DNA of 64,000 bases from Alentia gelatinosa (Eukaryota > Annelida > Polychaeta > Phyllodocida > Polynoidae): the NCBI GenBank assembly GCA_950022655.1, contig OX465580.1, forward strand, positions 1,535,122-1,599,121, in the 5' to 3' direction. The notes under the pieces are model-generated. The model was not told the DNA's origin. It did no database searches and saw only the letters and a program-made list of their open reading frames with translations. Every line of letters begins with the position of its first letter. Positions within the stretch are counted from its first letter, which is position 1. The translations under genes were made by a program, and so were the position numbers. Shown piece after piece: positions 52,041 to 62,904 of this stretch.

Positions 52041-52172
52041 TAGGCTTAAACTAAGCGGTAGGAACCTGCGTTTCACTTTACTCCCACCATAGATTGGTAC
52101 GTCTGAAATGTAGGCCTAAAGTTGGCAGTGTATGCCTAGGAATATGTCCAGTCTCAGTAGTATTCTCAAGTC

Positions 52173-52450
52173 TGTATCCCACCCCTGGTATTTTTTCCCA
52201 TACGCTTAGCATTGGGGACTCGTTCTCCATGCCCATACAAGTATTGCAGTCTGTTCTCTATGGTCTATATCCTGTGTGTTGTCCATTGTTTTAATGTGTA
52301 CAGGTTTGAGATAAATACAGAAAGCAACTCGTTTTGGTCAAAGAAGTCATTCTCCAACTCGTTTGAATACTCCATGATATTCACTAGGCTGTCACCTCGT
52401 TCATATCACTCCGCATCAAACTCGTGGAGAATAAAAACTTTGACGAAATC
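52173..52450 (+). mobile_element. Composite element: module B then hairpin H
   Basis: Module B from CCACCCCTGGTATTTTTTCC to GTTTGAGATAAATACAG contains CATTGGGGACTCGTTCTCCA. The hairpin (about 52327-52450) is the reverse complement type of 39003-39124: CTCGTTTTGGTCAAAGAAGT, ATTCTCCAACTCGTTTGAAT and TATTCACTAGGCTGTCACCT. The tip is AGGCTGTCACC, one change from GGCTGTCGCC. Confidence 0.85.
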
Positions 52451-52893
52451 TGGTTGATTTCTTCTTTAATGATAAACAATCGACTGGAAATGCACCCTCT
52501 AATTGTTTATGACAAGATCCCACCCCCTGAAGCTGCCCCCTTTTAGTATCACTGACCATTCTTTGTAGTCATCACTTTTCTGTCTGTTACCAGAGAAAGG
52601 TTGGTGTAAACTAGGACCGTGAAGAAGGTGCATTAACAACGAGACCTGTTTTAAAAACCGACAGAGCTCAGAGAGAATGTTTACGTGCAGGGTACATCTG
52701 GCAGAATATCCACATGACGAGTGAGTATCCTTTTCTGCTGCGTAATGGAGTTCACAATGCTGAGTCTGTGTGGAGTGTGGGTCAGGGAGGTCAGCAGAAC
52801 TTCACACCCCACCAGGGGGAGCTACAACATGGGGTCTAGACTAGAGCTCCTCAGATCTACCTTAATGCAGAGGAAGCCTATGAAGGTTTACGG
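52451..52893. other. Spacer, no supported gene
   Basis: Single-copy-looking sequence. A 77-codon plus-strand frame (52721-52954) has no ATG at its start and runs into the next hairpin, so I do not accept it. Confidence 0.4.
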
Positions 52894-53161
52894 ACAGAGC
52901 TCGTATCCCATTGAGTATGAGTCGTGTAGAAATTCACAAGGTGACGTCGCGTGAATTATGTAGCGAATCAAACGAGATGGAATCGTGCTGTGACCCTTCA
53001 CTTGAATAGGTTTCTTAATTTATCTCACCCTTAATATTGACTAATGGGCAAACATTTGTGATATAATCCCCCATTGGATACTTTCCCTAAATATCTAATG
53101 GGCGTTGGATACAAGTTCCCAATGTTAAGCTTATGAGGGACAATACCAGGGGTGAGATAAA
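52894..53161 (-). mobile_element. Composite element: hairpin H then module B (reversed)
   Basis: The hairpin 52894-52996 pairs ACAGAGCTCGTATCCCATTG-type sequence with the right arm ATGGAATCGTGCTGTGACCC, and GTAGAAATTCAC with GTGAATTATGTAG. The tip is GGTGACGTCGC. Module B (53019-53161) is a reversed copy of the one at 15653-15797, sharing GGGCAAACATTTGTGA and GGATACAAGTTCCCAATGTT, and ends GGGGTGAGATAAA. Confidence 0.85.
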
Positions 53162-53162
53162 A

Positions 53163-53270
53163 AGTTGTCTTAATCTCAACCAGGATATAGTTGTCCCATA
53201 GCCTTAACAATGAGAACTGATACTCAACGTCCATGGAGTATATAAATGAATACTCAAAAGGTGATGATGT
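53163..53270 (+). mobile_element. Module B fragment
   Basis: TCTTAATCTCAACCAGGATA, CCCATAGCCTTAACAATGAG and ATACTCAACGTCCATGGAGT match the left part of module B. It lies immediately after, and in the opposite orientation to, the B module ending at 53161. A 76-codon open frame starting inside it (53233-53463) is not recognised. Confidence 0.65.
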
Positions 53271-53548
53271 CAAAACGCCTAACCTGACCTCATCGGGAGA
53301 AATCAGTGAGGCGAGACGGGCTGTATGCAGTCATGTGGAACGTGCATGTGAACATCATCAGCTCTTCTCATATGACACCCGGATAGAGCGGGCCCAGCAC
53401 AAACAGAAGATAAACACACAAAAAGACGGCCTTTTTACCGTTCTGTGTCCTGACTGCCGTTAGATGGGGGCCAGATGAACAACACGCGGTACAGACATGT
53501 AGAGGTGCCCGCATGATCAACATGGGACTTCCCTCTCAGCGTGATATT

Positions 53549-54500
53549 AAATGAGAACAGGACAAAAACTAAGTGTATGTTTATAGAAACAGGACAAAAA
53601 CTAAGTGTATGTTTATAGAAACAGGACAAAAACTAAATGTATGTTTATAGAAACAGGACAAAAACTAAATGTATGTTTATAGAAACAGGACAAAAACTAA
53701 ATGTATGTTTATAGAAACAGGACAAAAACTAAGTATATGTTTATAGAAACAGGACAAAAACTAAGTGTATGTTTATAGAAACAGGACAAAAACTAAATGT
53801 ATGTTTATAGAAACAGGACAAAAACTAAGTATATGTTTATAGAAACAGGACAAAAACTAAGTGTATGTTTATAGAAACAGGACAAAAACTAAGTGTATGT
53901 TTATAGAAACAGGACAAAAACTAAGTGTATGTTTATAGAAACAGGACAAAAACTAAGTGTATGTTTATAGAAACAGGGCAAAAACTAGGTGTATGTTTAT
54001 AGAAACAGGGCAAAAACTAAGTGTATGTTTATAGAAACAGGGCAAAAACTAGGTTTATGTTTATAGAAACAGGACAAAAACTAAGTGTATGTTTATAGAA
54101 ACAGGACAAAAACTAGGTGTATGTTTATAGAAACAGGGCAAAAGCTATGTTCATAATATAGAAGCAAGACAAAAACAAGTGACTCTATGTTTACACCATA
54201 GAAACAGGACAAAAACAAGTGAATCTATGGCCATAATATAGAAACAGGACAAAAACTAAGTGACTCTATGTTCATACTACAGAAACAGCAGAAAAACCTA
54301 ATTGAATCTATGTTCATAACAGAGAAACATTACAAAAACTAAGTGAATCTATGTTCATGATATAGAAACAGGACAAAAAAAAAAAAGAATCTATGTTCAT
54401 GATATAGAAACAGGACAAAAACGAAATGAATCTATGTTCATGATATAGAAACAGGACAAAAACGAAATGAATCTATGTTCATGATATAGAAACAGGACAA
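53549..54500. repeat. Minisatellite, 32-bp unit, about 28 copies, decaying rightward
   Basis: The unit GAAACAGGACAAAAACTAAG plus TGTATGTTTATA repeats at 32-bp steps to about 54140. Longer diverged units (ATCTATGTTCATGATATAGA) follow to about 54500. The gradient from uniform to diverged suggests growth from the left side. Confidence 0.95.
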
Positions 54501-54679
54501 AACCATACAATGTTCAAACTATATTCTATTAGACGAAGGACCTAAGTGTCCATCAAAAACAAGCAGCTATAAATTTATCATCATATCAATCTTTATCATT
54601 TAAACTAAGTGAATATTATTTCTTTCTCAGCGTCAGATTACAGAAGCAAGACAAGAACCAAGTGAACATTAACAAAGAA

Positions 54680-54925
54680 ATTGATGAATGTTTGGTCTGT
54701 GTCTTCGTTCGCCATCGAGTTTGGAGTCTGCAGTAATATGAACGAGGCGATGGCCGAGTGAATATTCTGAAGCAACAGGATCTCAGACCAGGCGCGAATA
54801 TGTTTCTCATTTCATATTAGCCTGGGAATAACTATTTGTTTATCACCTGTTGAGTATGAGTTACTGTACTCGCATGCCTGTTGAGTACGAGTTTCTAATG
54901 TTAAGCCGATGGACGTTTACACCAG
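54680..54925 (-). mobile_element. Composite element: hairpin H then partial module B
   Basis: TTTGGTCTGTGTCTTCGTTC, CAGTAATATGAACGAGGCGA and TGGCCGAGTGAATATTC match the hairpin at 42803-42930. The right arm is shortened to GATCTCAGACCAGG. TGTTTATCACCTGTTGAGTA and GAGTACGAGTTTCTAATGTT from module B follow. The tip is GGCGATGGCC. Confidence 0.75.
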
Positions 54926-55189
54926 GCTAAGTTATTAACCAGTATAACCAGCCCTGTCCTAACGGGCCTGGTGGGCTCTCTATGCCGTCACATGATCTCT
55001 ACTTTTCCTGCATGCACCCTACATGAATAAAACAAGCCGGTATTCAGCCATGTTGGATTTCCCCTCGCTGGTATCTCAAACACTTATTACTGTAGACCGG
55101 GTACCAGCTCAGACGTGACGAGAAGGTCACGTGATTTAACAGAGACCAGCGAATCGCCCGTCAATGGAGATGAGTGAGAAGAAGAGTAC

Positions 55190-57590
55190 CAGCGACACGA
55201 GAGTCTCACAAACTCTCAGAGTCTCACAAACACATGAACACTTTACCAGCCACATGGAAGTCACAGTCTCACAAACTCCCAGAGTCTCACAAACACATGA
55301 ACACTTTACCCGCGACATGGAAGTCACAGTCTCACAAACACGTGAACACTTTACCCGCGACATGGAAGTCAGCGTCTCACAAACATGTGAACACTTTACC
55401 CGTGACATGGAAGTCAGCGTCTCACAAACACATGAACACTTTACCCGCAACATGGAAGTCAGAGTCTCACAAACTCTCAGAGAGTCTCACAAACACATGA
55501 ACACTTTACCCGCGACATGGAAGTCAGAGTCTCACAAACACATGAGCACTTTACCCGCGACATGGAAGTCAGCGTCTCACAAACACATGAACACTTTACC
55601 AGCGACACGGAAGTCAGCGTCTCACAAACTCTCAGAGAGTCTCACAAACACATGAACACTTTACCCGCGACGTGGAAGTCAGAGTCTCACAAACACAGGA
55701 ACACTTTACCCGCGACATGGAAGTCAGAGTCTCACAAACACATGAACACTTTACCCGCGACATGGAAGTCAGAGTCTCACAAACACATAAACACTTTACT
55801 CACGTCATGGAAGTCAGAGTCTCACAAACACATGAACACTTTACCTGCGACATGGAAGTCAGAGTCTCACAAACACATGAACACTTTACCCGCGACACGG
55901 AAGTCAGAGTCTCACAAACTCTCAGAGAGTCTCACAAACACATGAACACTTTACCCGCGACATGGAAGTCAGAGTCTCACAAACACATAAACACTTTACT
56001 CATGTCATGGAAGTCAGAGTCTCACAAACACATGAACACTTTACCCGCGACATGAGAGTCTCACAAACACATGAACACTTTACCCGCGACATGAGAGTCT
56101 CACAAACACATGAACACTTTACCAGCGACATGGAAGTCAGAGAGTCTCACAAACACACGAACACTTTACCCGCGACGTGGAAGTCAGAGTCTCACAAACA
56201 CAGGAACACTTTACCCGCGACATGGAAGTCAGAGTCTCACAAACACATGAACACTTTACCCGGGACATGGAAGTCAGAGTCTCACAAACACATGAGCACT
56301 TTACCCGCGACATGGAAGTCAGCGTCTCACAAACACATGAACACTTTACCAGCGACACGGAAGTCAGCGTCTCACAAACTCTCAGAGAGTCTCACAAACA
56401 CATGAACACTTTACCCGCGACGTGGAAGTCAGAGTCTCACAAACACAGGAACACTTTACCCGCGACGTGGAAGTCAGAGTCTCACAAACACAGGAACACT
56501 TTACCCGCGACATGGAAGTCAGAGTCTCACAAACACATGAACACTTTACCCGCGACATGGAAGTCAGAGTCTCACAAACACATGAACACTTTACCCGCGA
56601 CATGGAAGTCAGAGTCTCACAAACACATGAACACTTTACCCGCAACTTGGAAGTCAGGGTCTCACAAACACATGAACACTTTACCCGCGACGTGGAAGTT
56701 AGAGTCTCACAAACACAGGAACACTTTACCCGCGACATGGAAGTCAGAGTCTCACAAACACATGAACACTTTACCCGCGATGTGGAAGTCAGAGTCTCAC
56801 AAACACAGGAACACTTTACCCGCGACATGGAAGTCAGAGTCTCACAAACACATGAACACTTTACCCGCGACATGGAAGTCAGAGTCTCACAAACACATGA
56901 ACACTTTACCCGCGACATGGAAGTCAGAGTCTCACAAACACATAAACACTTTATTCACGTCATGGAAGTCAGAGTCTCACAAACACATGAACACTTTACC
57001 CGCGACATGGAAGTCAGAGTCTCACAAACACATGAACACTTTACCCGCGACACGGAAGTCAGAGTCTCACAAACTCTCAGAGAGTCTCACAAACACATGA
57101 ACACTTTACCCGCGACATGGAAGTCAGAGTCTCACAAACACATAAACACTTTACTCACGTCATGGAAGTCAGAGTCTCACAAACACATGAACACTTTACC
57201 CGCGATATGAGAGTCTCACAAACACATGAACACTTTACCAGCGACATGGAAGTCAGAGAGTCTCACAAACACAGGAACACTTTACCCGCGACGTGGAAGT
57301 CAGAGTCTCACAAACACAGGAACACTTTACCCGCGACATGGAAGTCAGAGTCTCACAAACACATGAACACTTTACCCGCGACGTGGAAGTCAGAGTCTCA
57401 CAAACACATGAACACTTTACCTGCGACATGGAAGTCAGAGTCTCACAAACACATGAACACTTTACCCGCGACATGGAAGTCAGAGTCTCACAAACTCTCA
57501 GAGAGTCTCACAAACACATGAACACTTTACCAGCGACACGGAAGTCAGAGTCCTACAAACTCTCAGAGTCTCACATCGAGTTGTGGTAAT
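55190..57590. repeat. Satellite, 45-bp unit, about 53 copies with inserted sub-units
   Basis: The unit is GAGTCTCACAAACACATGAA plus CACTTTACCCGCGACATGGA and AGTCA. A shorter AACTCTCAGAGAGTCTCACA insert recurs at about 55470, 55630, 55920, 56380, 57073 and 57496, dividing the array into higher-order blocks. Because 45 is a multiple of 3, frames such as MEVRVSQTHEHFTRD and HKHMNTLPATWKSES stay open for up to about 300 codons. A true ATG at 55164 (MEMSEKKSTSDTRV) leads into the repeat for 163 codons, but differences between units change amino acids freely. I treat all of this as repeat. Confidence 0.94.
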
Positions 57591-58149
57591 AGTTAATATC
57601 CAGACTCTATGTACGCGCGTGTGTGCTTTTTTTACGGCGACGGTTGGAAATCATCGCTTTTAGTTGAATGGGGAATGTATTGCACAGGATCTATGCTAGC
57701 CTCCTTTCTCTATATACGGGTGTGTCTTTTTGTATCTGGTGGGAATATATGAAGACAGGATTAGGGTGCCTGGGTGAAGTCTTTTCCCAGTTGATTTGAT
57801 GTGTTTAGACAAACCGAGTTCGAAGAGCGAGGAGTATATTAACACACAAAAACAGCGAGGACTAGATTTTATTCAGGCACCCTAACCCTGCCTCCTTATT
57901 AACATGTACCTTAGAAACATTAAAATCGTTTTCATAACGCACTATTTACTGACAGGGAGCCACGTGGCACAGAGGGACGAACTATATTCTTTCATCACTC
58001 AGTGACGAATGAAATGCATAATAGCATCAGTGAAATATTCATATGAGCTGATCATATTATACACACTAGTTTTACAATGCTTCACTAAGATACATAGATG
58101 GAAACTCATATACCTTTGAAAGTTCCCTACAACTCCTCCCTAGTAAGTA
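57591..58149. other. Spacer, no gene seen
   Basis: AT-rich, single-copy-looking sequence. AGGATTAGGGTGCCTGGGTG and CAGGCACCCTAACCCTGCCT at 57759 and 57875 form inverted ends of a possible foldback of about 135 bp. Confidence 0.45.
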
Positions 58150-58450
58150 AACTGTGTACGGCACAGGGTGCCGTACACAGTTTTATCTAGCCCCTGGTAC
58201 AGGTTTAGATATAGGAATAACATTGAAAGAATATGCGCAATGATCACCCATGTAAAGTGACAATATTACGCCATGGTCGTTGCTATAAGGTGACATCATA
58301 AGTAACTGGCTAATCAGCAGCCAGGATTTGATAAAGTAGGCAAGACATCAACATGGAGATTTGAATCGCTACATAATTCACGCGGCTTCGCCATGTGAAT
58401 TTCTACGCTACTCATAATCGATGAGATACAAGCTCTGACCCTAAACATTC
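58150..58450 (+). mobile_element. Composite element: module B2 plus hairpin H
   Basis: TTTATCTAGCCCCTGGTAC begins module B2, which shares AATCAGCAGCCAGGATTTGA and CATCAACATGGAGATTTGAA with 18580-19050. The hairpin (about 58357-58430) joins directly: GAATCGCTACATAATTCACG pairs with TGTGAATTTCTACGCTACTC. The tip is CGGCTTCGCC, with GCTTCGC at 58385-58391. After it, CAAGCTCTGACCCTAAACAT continues as at 15915-15930. Confidence 0.8.
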
Positions 58451-58925
58451 ATAGGCTTCCTCTATAATACACATACAGCTCTGTCTACAGAACATATCCA
58501 TCCGTCTGCCGTATTCCCATTACGTCATACTCGGACTAGACTCGTCCTAAAAACTCCGCCTCTCGGTAAAACAGATGGTCAACCTAGTATCACCACATCC
58601 ATCATTAGAAAACTGAAATAACGCCACGGAAATTTAATCTGAAGTAAAACCCAGCCAGCTAAGTAAGCACATACTTTATTGACTTTTACCTAGAAGTATG
58701 AGATGAAATGATCCAAGCAACACCTCCGGATACTTAATAACCGTTTTTACCTCATCCTTCCCTCCGTGTTTTTATGATTCCCTCTCTATACCTCGCCCGG
58801 CCGTCTCCCGCTTCCTACTTTCTATATTACCACACAAGGCTAACTTCTAAACACGCTGTAACTTCTTCCCCTCCCTCACAACGTGTTAAAGGTGTGTTTT
58901 TTATTGTTGTTTTTTTCCCACGCAG
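58451..58925. other. Spacer or intron, no gene seen
   Basis: Pyrimidine-rich toward its right end. TTGTTGTTTTTTTCCCACGCAG at 58904-58925 is a strong 3' splice site for the plus strand. Confidence 0.4.
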
Positions 58926-59150
58926 GTGTGTTGTGTAGGGAGACAATGGCCAGGTGTGACACCTGCTTTCACAGCTCGTAAAGCGAGGCCGTCTTTGAGG
59001 AGTCTTTTATTTCCCAGCCCCAGTCTGTATACAAACCCCGGCCGTCCCCACCCCCTCCCTCTCTTCACTGTGTGTGTATCAGAGCAGTCTCTCTATGGTC
59101 TCTCACCAGGCACCGCTATAGGGTATTGTCCCTCGTGTTTCATGGTTTAG
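58926..59150 (+). CDS. Candidate plus-strand exon after a strong acceptor
   Basis: The acceptor TTTTTTTCCCACGCAG ends at 58925, and one frame stays open from there for 74 codons (CCVGRQWPGVTPAFTARKAR onward) to a stop at 59148-59150. A possible early donor CCAG|GTGTGAC at 58953 would make a 28-bp exon. AAG|GTGAGT at about 59230 is a perfect donor but lies after the stop in this frame. The peptide is proline- and arginine-rich with no recognised domain. A 3'-terminal coding exon is possible, and chance is equally likely. Confidence 0.2.
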   Translation: MCCVGRQWPGVTPAFTARKARPSLRSLLFPSPSLYTNPGRPHPLPLFTVCVSEQSLYGLSPGTAIGYCPSCFMV

Positions 59151-60340
59151 CAGGACGATCTAAGGTCCTTTACAAACACTGGTGATTTATCGTTACATAA
59201 AACCGCACCTTCACAATTCCCTGTTGATAAGGTGAGTGTAAAGCTACCTCACCTTGTTCTAGATACCACTTTTCAATTATCGTCCTATTACAAAGTCACC
59301 ATAGAAAACGTACAGAGAGCACGTAATACACAGACAGGAGATTCCCAACCGCCATACTCTCCAAGTGGAGATTCCGGAAAAATAGTCCCGTCAGAAATAA
59401 TCTCAAATTATCATGTACTTCAAAATACGTTTCTTGCTTGTTCTTTAAAATTTAATAAATATTAATTATAATCAGTCATAATTATCTTATTTATTATGAG
59501 GACCAGTCATAAAAGTTTTTTCATGTTTAAAGCACAGAAAAGGAGCAAACTATATGTTGTTTACCAGTTTACCAGTCATTGCATGGAAGAGCGATGATAT
59601 CTGTTGAACACAATTGGATCAATAAAGAAAAAGAAAAAAAAACCCAAAAAACCCCCAAATAATACGGGTGAAGTCCAGCCCACTGTCTCACTCTCTCTCT
59701 CTGAGCTCGGTTGATATTGGTATCAAAAGAAACTTGGTACGTAAGGTCGTCCTAACAAGGTGAACACGTTTCACTAGAGTATTATTGTACGTCTGCGTAT
59801 ACATACGTATACATGCGTATTTACGCCATGCCTAATGATGCCGCTCTGGAATACAAACTGCATGATATTCAATATATATATGGACATTATAAGACTTACA
59901 AGGAGGCTGTCAGAACCCGGCAGATCTCTGAACTTTTAATTCATCTGCTTTATCTCGTACCCCTTGGGGGACAATGAATGTAAATGCTTCCCCCTTCCCT
60001 GATCTAACTGTTGGTTGAAAATCATATATCTTACATATGAACCCCTGTCAATGAAGTTTAGAAAAAAAGAAAAAACTTGTCATCAACTCAGTTCCCACAC
60101 TGTCGCTCGATGAGTGCATTATTTGTTGCTGGTTTATGGGTCTTGTCGGCGGCCATATTGCCGTGCCCCACGTGACCCCTGATGTGATAATAAGCGGCCT
60201 GTTTGACCTCCTTGATGGGGAACTGTATAAAAATAGAGATATGAGAATGGTCTCCGTGTATCTACAGGGCCGGTTTAATCAGAGGAGCATATCAACGGGC
60301 AAAGAGCTTCCCCAGTGACATCAGAGAGAATAGATAGGTC
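59151..60340. other. Spacer, no supported gene
   Basis: AT-rich sequence with a perfect plus-strand donor AAG|GTGAGT at about 59230 and an open stretch following it (59232-59465) that is not recognised. CCATCTTG-like GGCGGCCATATTGCC at 60150 resembles YY1. No coherent gene model could be built. Confidence 0.35.
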
Positions 60341-61660
60341 TTTATTATCCATCGTATACAAAGTCCCCGTTGAGAATGTACGGGGACTCAGTAAACCACG
60401 ACCCATTGTTTATTATCCATTGTGTACAAAGTCGTCAATGAGAATGTATCGGGACTCAGTAAACCACGACCCATTGTGTATTATCCGTCATATATAAAGT
60501 TCCCATTGACAATGTACGGGGACTCAGTAAACCACGACCCACTGTTTATTATCTATGGTATATAAAGTTCCCATTGACAATGTATGGGGACTCAGTAAAC
60601 CACGACCCATTGTTTATTATCCATCATATACAAAGTCCCCGTTGAAAATGTATGGGGACTCAGTAAACCACGACCCATTGTGTATTATCCATCGTATACA
60701 AAGTCGTCTTTGAGAATGTACGGGGACTCAGTAAACCACGACCCATTGTTTATTATCCATCATATACAAAGTCCCCGTTGAAAATGTATGGGGACTCAGT
60801 AAACCACGACCCATTGTGTATTATCCATCGTATACAAAGTCGTCTTTGAGAATGTATGGGGACTCAGTAAACCACGACCCATTGTTTATTATCTATGGCA
60901 TATAAAGTTCCCATTGAGAATGTACGGGGACTCAGTAAACCACTACCCATTGTTTCTTATCCATCGTACACAAAGTCCCCGTTGAGAATGTACGGGGACT
61001 CAGTAAACCACAACCCATTGTTTATTATCCATCATATACAAAGTCCCCGTTGAAAATGTACGGGGACTCAGTAAACCACAACCCATTGTTTATTATCCAT
61101 CATATACAAAGTCCCCGTTGAGAATGTACGGGGACTCAGTAAACCACAACCCATTGTTTATTATCCATCATATACAAAGTCCCCGTTGAAAATGTATGGG
61201 GACTCAGTAAACCACGACCCATTGTGTATTATCCATCGTATACAAAGTCGTCATTGAGAATGTATGGAGACTCAGTAAACTACCACCCATTGTTTATTAT
61301 CCATCATATACAAAGTCCCCATTGAGAATGTATGGGGACTCAGTAAACCACGATCCATTGTGTATCATCCATCGTATACAAAGTCATCATTGAGAATGTA
61401 TGGAGACTCAGTAAACTACCACCCATTGTTTATTATCCATCATATACAAAGTCCCCATTGAGAATGTACGGGGACTCAGTAAACCACGACCCATTGTTTA
61501 TTATCCATCATATACAAAGTCCCCGTTGAGAATGTACAGGGACTCAGTAAACCACGACCCATTGTTTATTATCCATCATATACAAAGTCCCCGTTGAGAA
61601 TGTACGGGGACTCAGTAAACCACGATCCATTGTTTATTATCCATCATATACATGGGGACT
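60341..61660. repeat. Tandem repeat, 68-bp unit, about 19 copies, made from repeat E
   Basis: Units start TTTATTATCCATCATATACA and contain AAGTCCCCGTTGAGAATGTA and CGGGGACTCAGTAAACCACG. Steps are 68 bp (60341, 60409 and on). Two unit types alternate in places, one with GTCCCCGTTGA and one with GTCGTCTTTGA or GTCGTCATTGA. The unit equals the first part of the dispersed E repeat at 528-640 and 19346-19490. Confidence 0.95.
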
Positions 61661-61770
61661 CAGTAAACCACTACACATTAATCATCATCTGTCTTATACA
61701 AAATCCCCCATTGAGAATGTACTGTCAGATACCATGACCATCATATACGGATTCAAATACGTGGTATCCT
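61661..61770 (+). repeat. Repeat E tail closing the 68-bp array
   Basis: A diverged unit (GTCTTATACAAAATCCCCCA, GAGAATGTACTGTCAGATAC) is followed by ACGGATTCAAATACGTGGTA, the tail present in single-copy E repeats. The array therefore sits inside an E element. Confidence 0.8.
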
Positions 61771-61917
61771 ATGCTCCCTAGTTGAATCTGAGAGAAATGT
61801 GAAATTGCAAAAGAAACCATGGACAGACCAATGTGAGTAGAAATGTTCAATTTGAAGCACCCCGACAGCCCAGTTTGAATGGAGCGCTCTCATTGGCTGA
61901 TTGGAAACGTCACTTAC

Positions 61918-61957
61918 CAGACTCTGACGCGTCGTATGACGTCACGTGAATGCGTAT
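61918..61957 (-). CDS. Candidate 40-bp internal exon (minus strand)
   Basis: On the minus strand, CTTTCTTTTCTTTTCTACAG is a textbook 3' splice site ending at 61958, and GTCTG|GTAAGTGAC a good 5' splice site after 61918. Two frames are open: one reads IRIHVTSYDASES, the other THSRDVIRRVRV. The segment also contains TGACGTCACGTG, an overlapping CRE and E-box, so it could be regulatory instead. No protein family is recognised. Confidence 0.3.
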
Positions 61958-62109
61958 CTGTAGAAAAGAAAAGAAAGGTCAGAAGATTAAAATAAATTAG
62001 ACACAATCATTTTGATAAATGATAAAGATTGGCCTAGAAGGATAATCTTAAAAAACAAAAAACACAGATCAACACAAGTTGCGGCACCTAGGACAAGACA
62101 GACCCCAAA
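61958..62109. other. Spacer, possible minus-strand intron
   Basis: Purine-rich on the plus strand next to the exon candidate, as expected for a minus-strand polypyrimidine tract. Nothing else recognised. Confidence 0.35.
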
Positions 62110-62263
62110 CACGGTGTGTCTGGTTTCAAAAGTATTAGACAACTTCACTCACTTCCCGTAAGAATTAAGGAATGAACCGTGAGTACGAGTAAGGGATACA
62201 TATAACCTATAAGCGTTCCAAATATGAAGAAGATTGGCCTAATGTCACAAAACTACTGAAACA
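62110..62263 (-). mobile_element. Partial foldback F, head to head with the next copy
   Basis: ACTTCCCGTAAGAATTAAGG, GTAAGGGATACATATAACC and CCAAATATGAAGAAGATTGG match the F arm. The segment ends ATGTCACAAAACTACTGAAA-CAGG, the reverse complement of the left end of the neighbouring element at 62265. Confidence 0.75.
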
Positions 62264-62264
62264 G

Positions 62265-62561
62265 GGACCTGTTTCAGTAGTCTCGTGACATTAGGCCTAG
62301 ACAGACACCAACAGCGGCACCAACAGTGCAAGCAACAGTTGAAAAAGACTAGCAAATATCAGAAGATCGAAGTGGCCAATCTTCTTCATATTTGGAACGA
62401 TTATAGATTATATGATTCCCCTACTCATGTTAAAGTGGCATTGCTTAATTCCTACGAGAAATGAGTGAAACTCCGTGTGTCATCGACTGCAATCTTGTGA
62501 TCTGTCCGTATGGTGTCACAGACGCCATCTAGACATGTCACGAAACTACTGAAACAGGTCC
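62265..62561 (+). mobile_element. Foldback family F, short complete copy
   Basis: A 297 bp element with ends GGACCTGTTTCAGTAGTCTC and GAAACTACTGAAACAGGTCC (inverted repeats of about 28 bp, one mismatch) and a 3-bp duplication CAG at 62262-62264 and 62562-62564, the same target as the copy at 20458-21295. The interior arm GGCCAATCTTCTTCATATTT-GGAACG matches the F arm. No coding capacity. Confidence 0.85.
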
Positions 62562-62564
62562 CAG

Positions 62565-62904
62565 AACAGCTCAAACAGTTCAGCGCTACTGTCAATCTGT
62601 CCCTTCTTCTATCTGTATATATTTATATAACTGCATATCTCTAATCAACAATATGAGTCGTGCTATGAAAGTATCAGTTTCTAGATGAGACTGTTAGATC
62701 GGAGGCGTAGGTACGAGGGGGAGGGGGATGGATGGGCGTGGAGCATGGGGCGGAGTGGGCGGGGGGAGGTGTTGGTTGAAAGTAATATGAGACATTCCCA
62801 AGTACTGGATTTTCTCATTGAATTCAGAGATACGAAGAAATGCCATTCATGTCCGTCTATATCAATAGACATTGCCAACTTTACATGACTGCATTTTAAA
62901 CCTG
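62565..62904. other. Spacer, no supported gene
   Basis: Short frames open on both strands at about 62681-62888 but have no features. A GGGGGAGGGGGATGGATGGG-type stretch at about 62718 is G-rich. Confidence 0.4.

Noticed and set aside
51350..54500. 32-bp direct repeats resembling a CRISPR array
   Set aside because: Units are head to tail without unique spacers, there are no cas genes, and the surroundings are animal-type.
55164..57589. Plus-strand frames with MEVRVSQTHEHFTRD repeats, one starting at a true ATG
   Set aside because: Two plus frames and the minus strand are open over the same units, unit differences change residues freely, and inserts shift the frame. This is typical of a non-coding 45-bp satellite.
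57759..57895. Foldback with AGGGTGCCTGGGTGAA and CAGGCACCCTAACCC ends
   Set aside because: Only the outer 15-20 bases pair clearly and no target duplication was found, so it is noted in the spacer entry and not called as an element.
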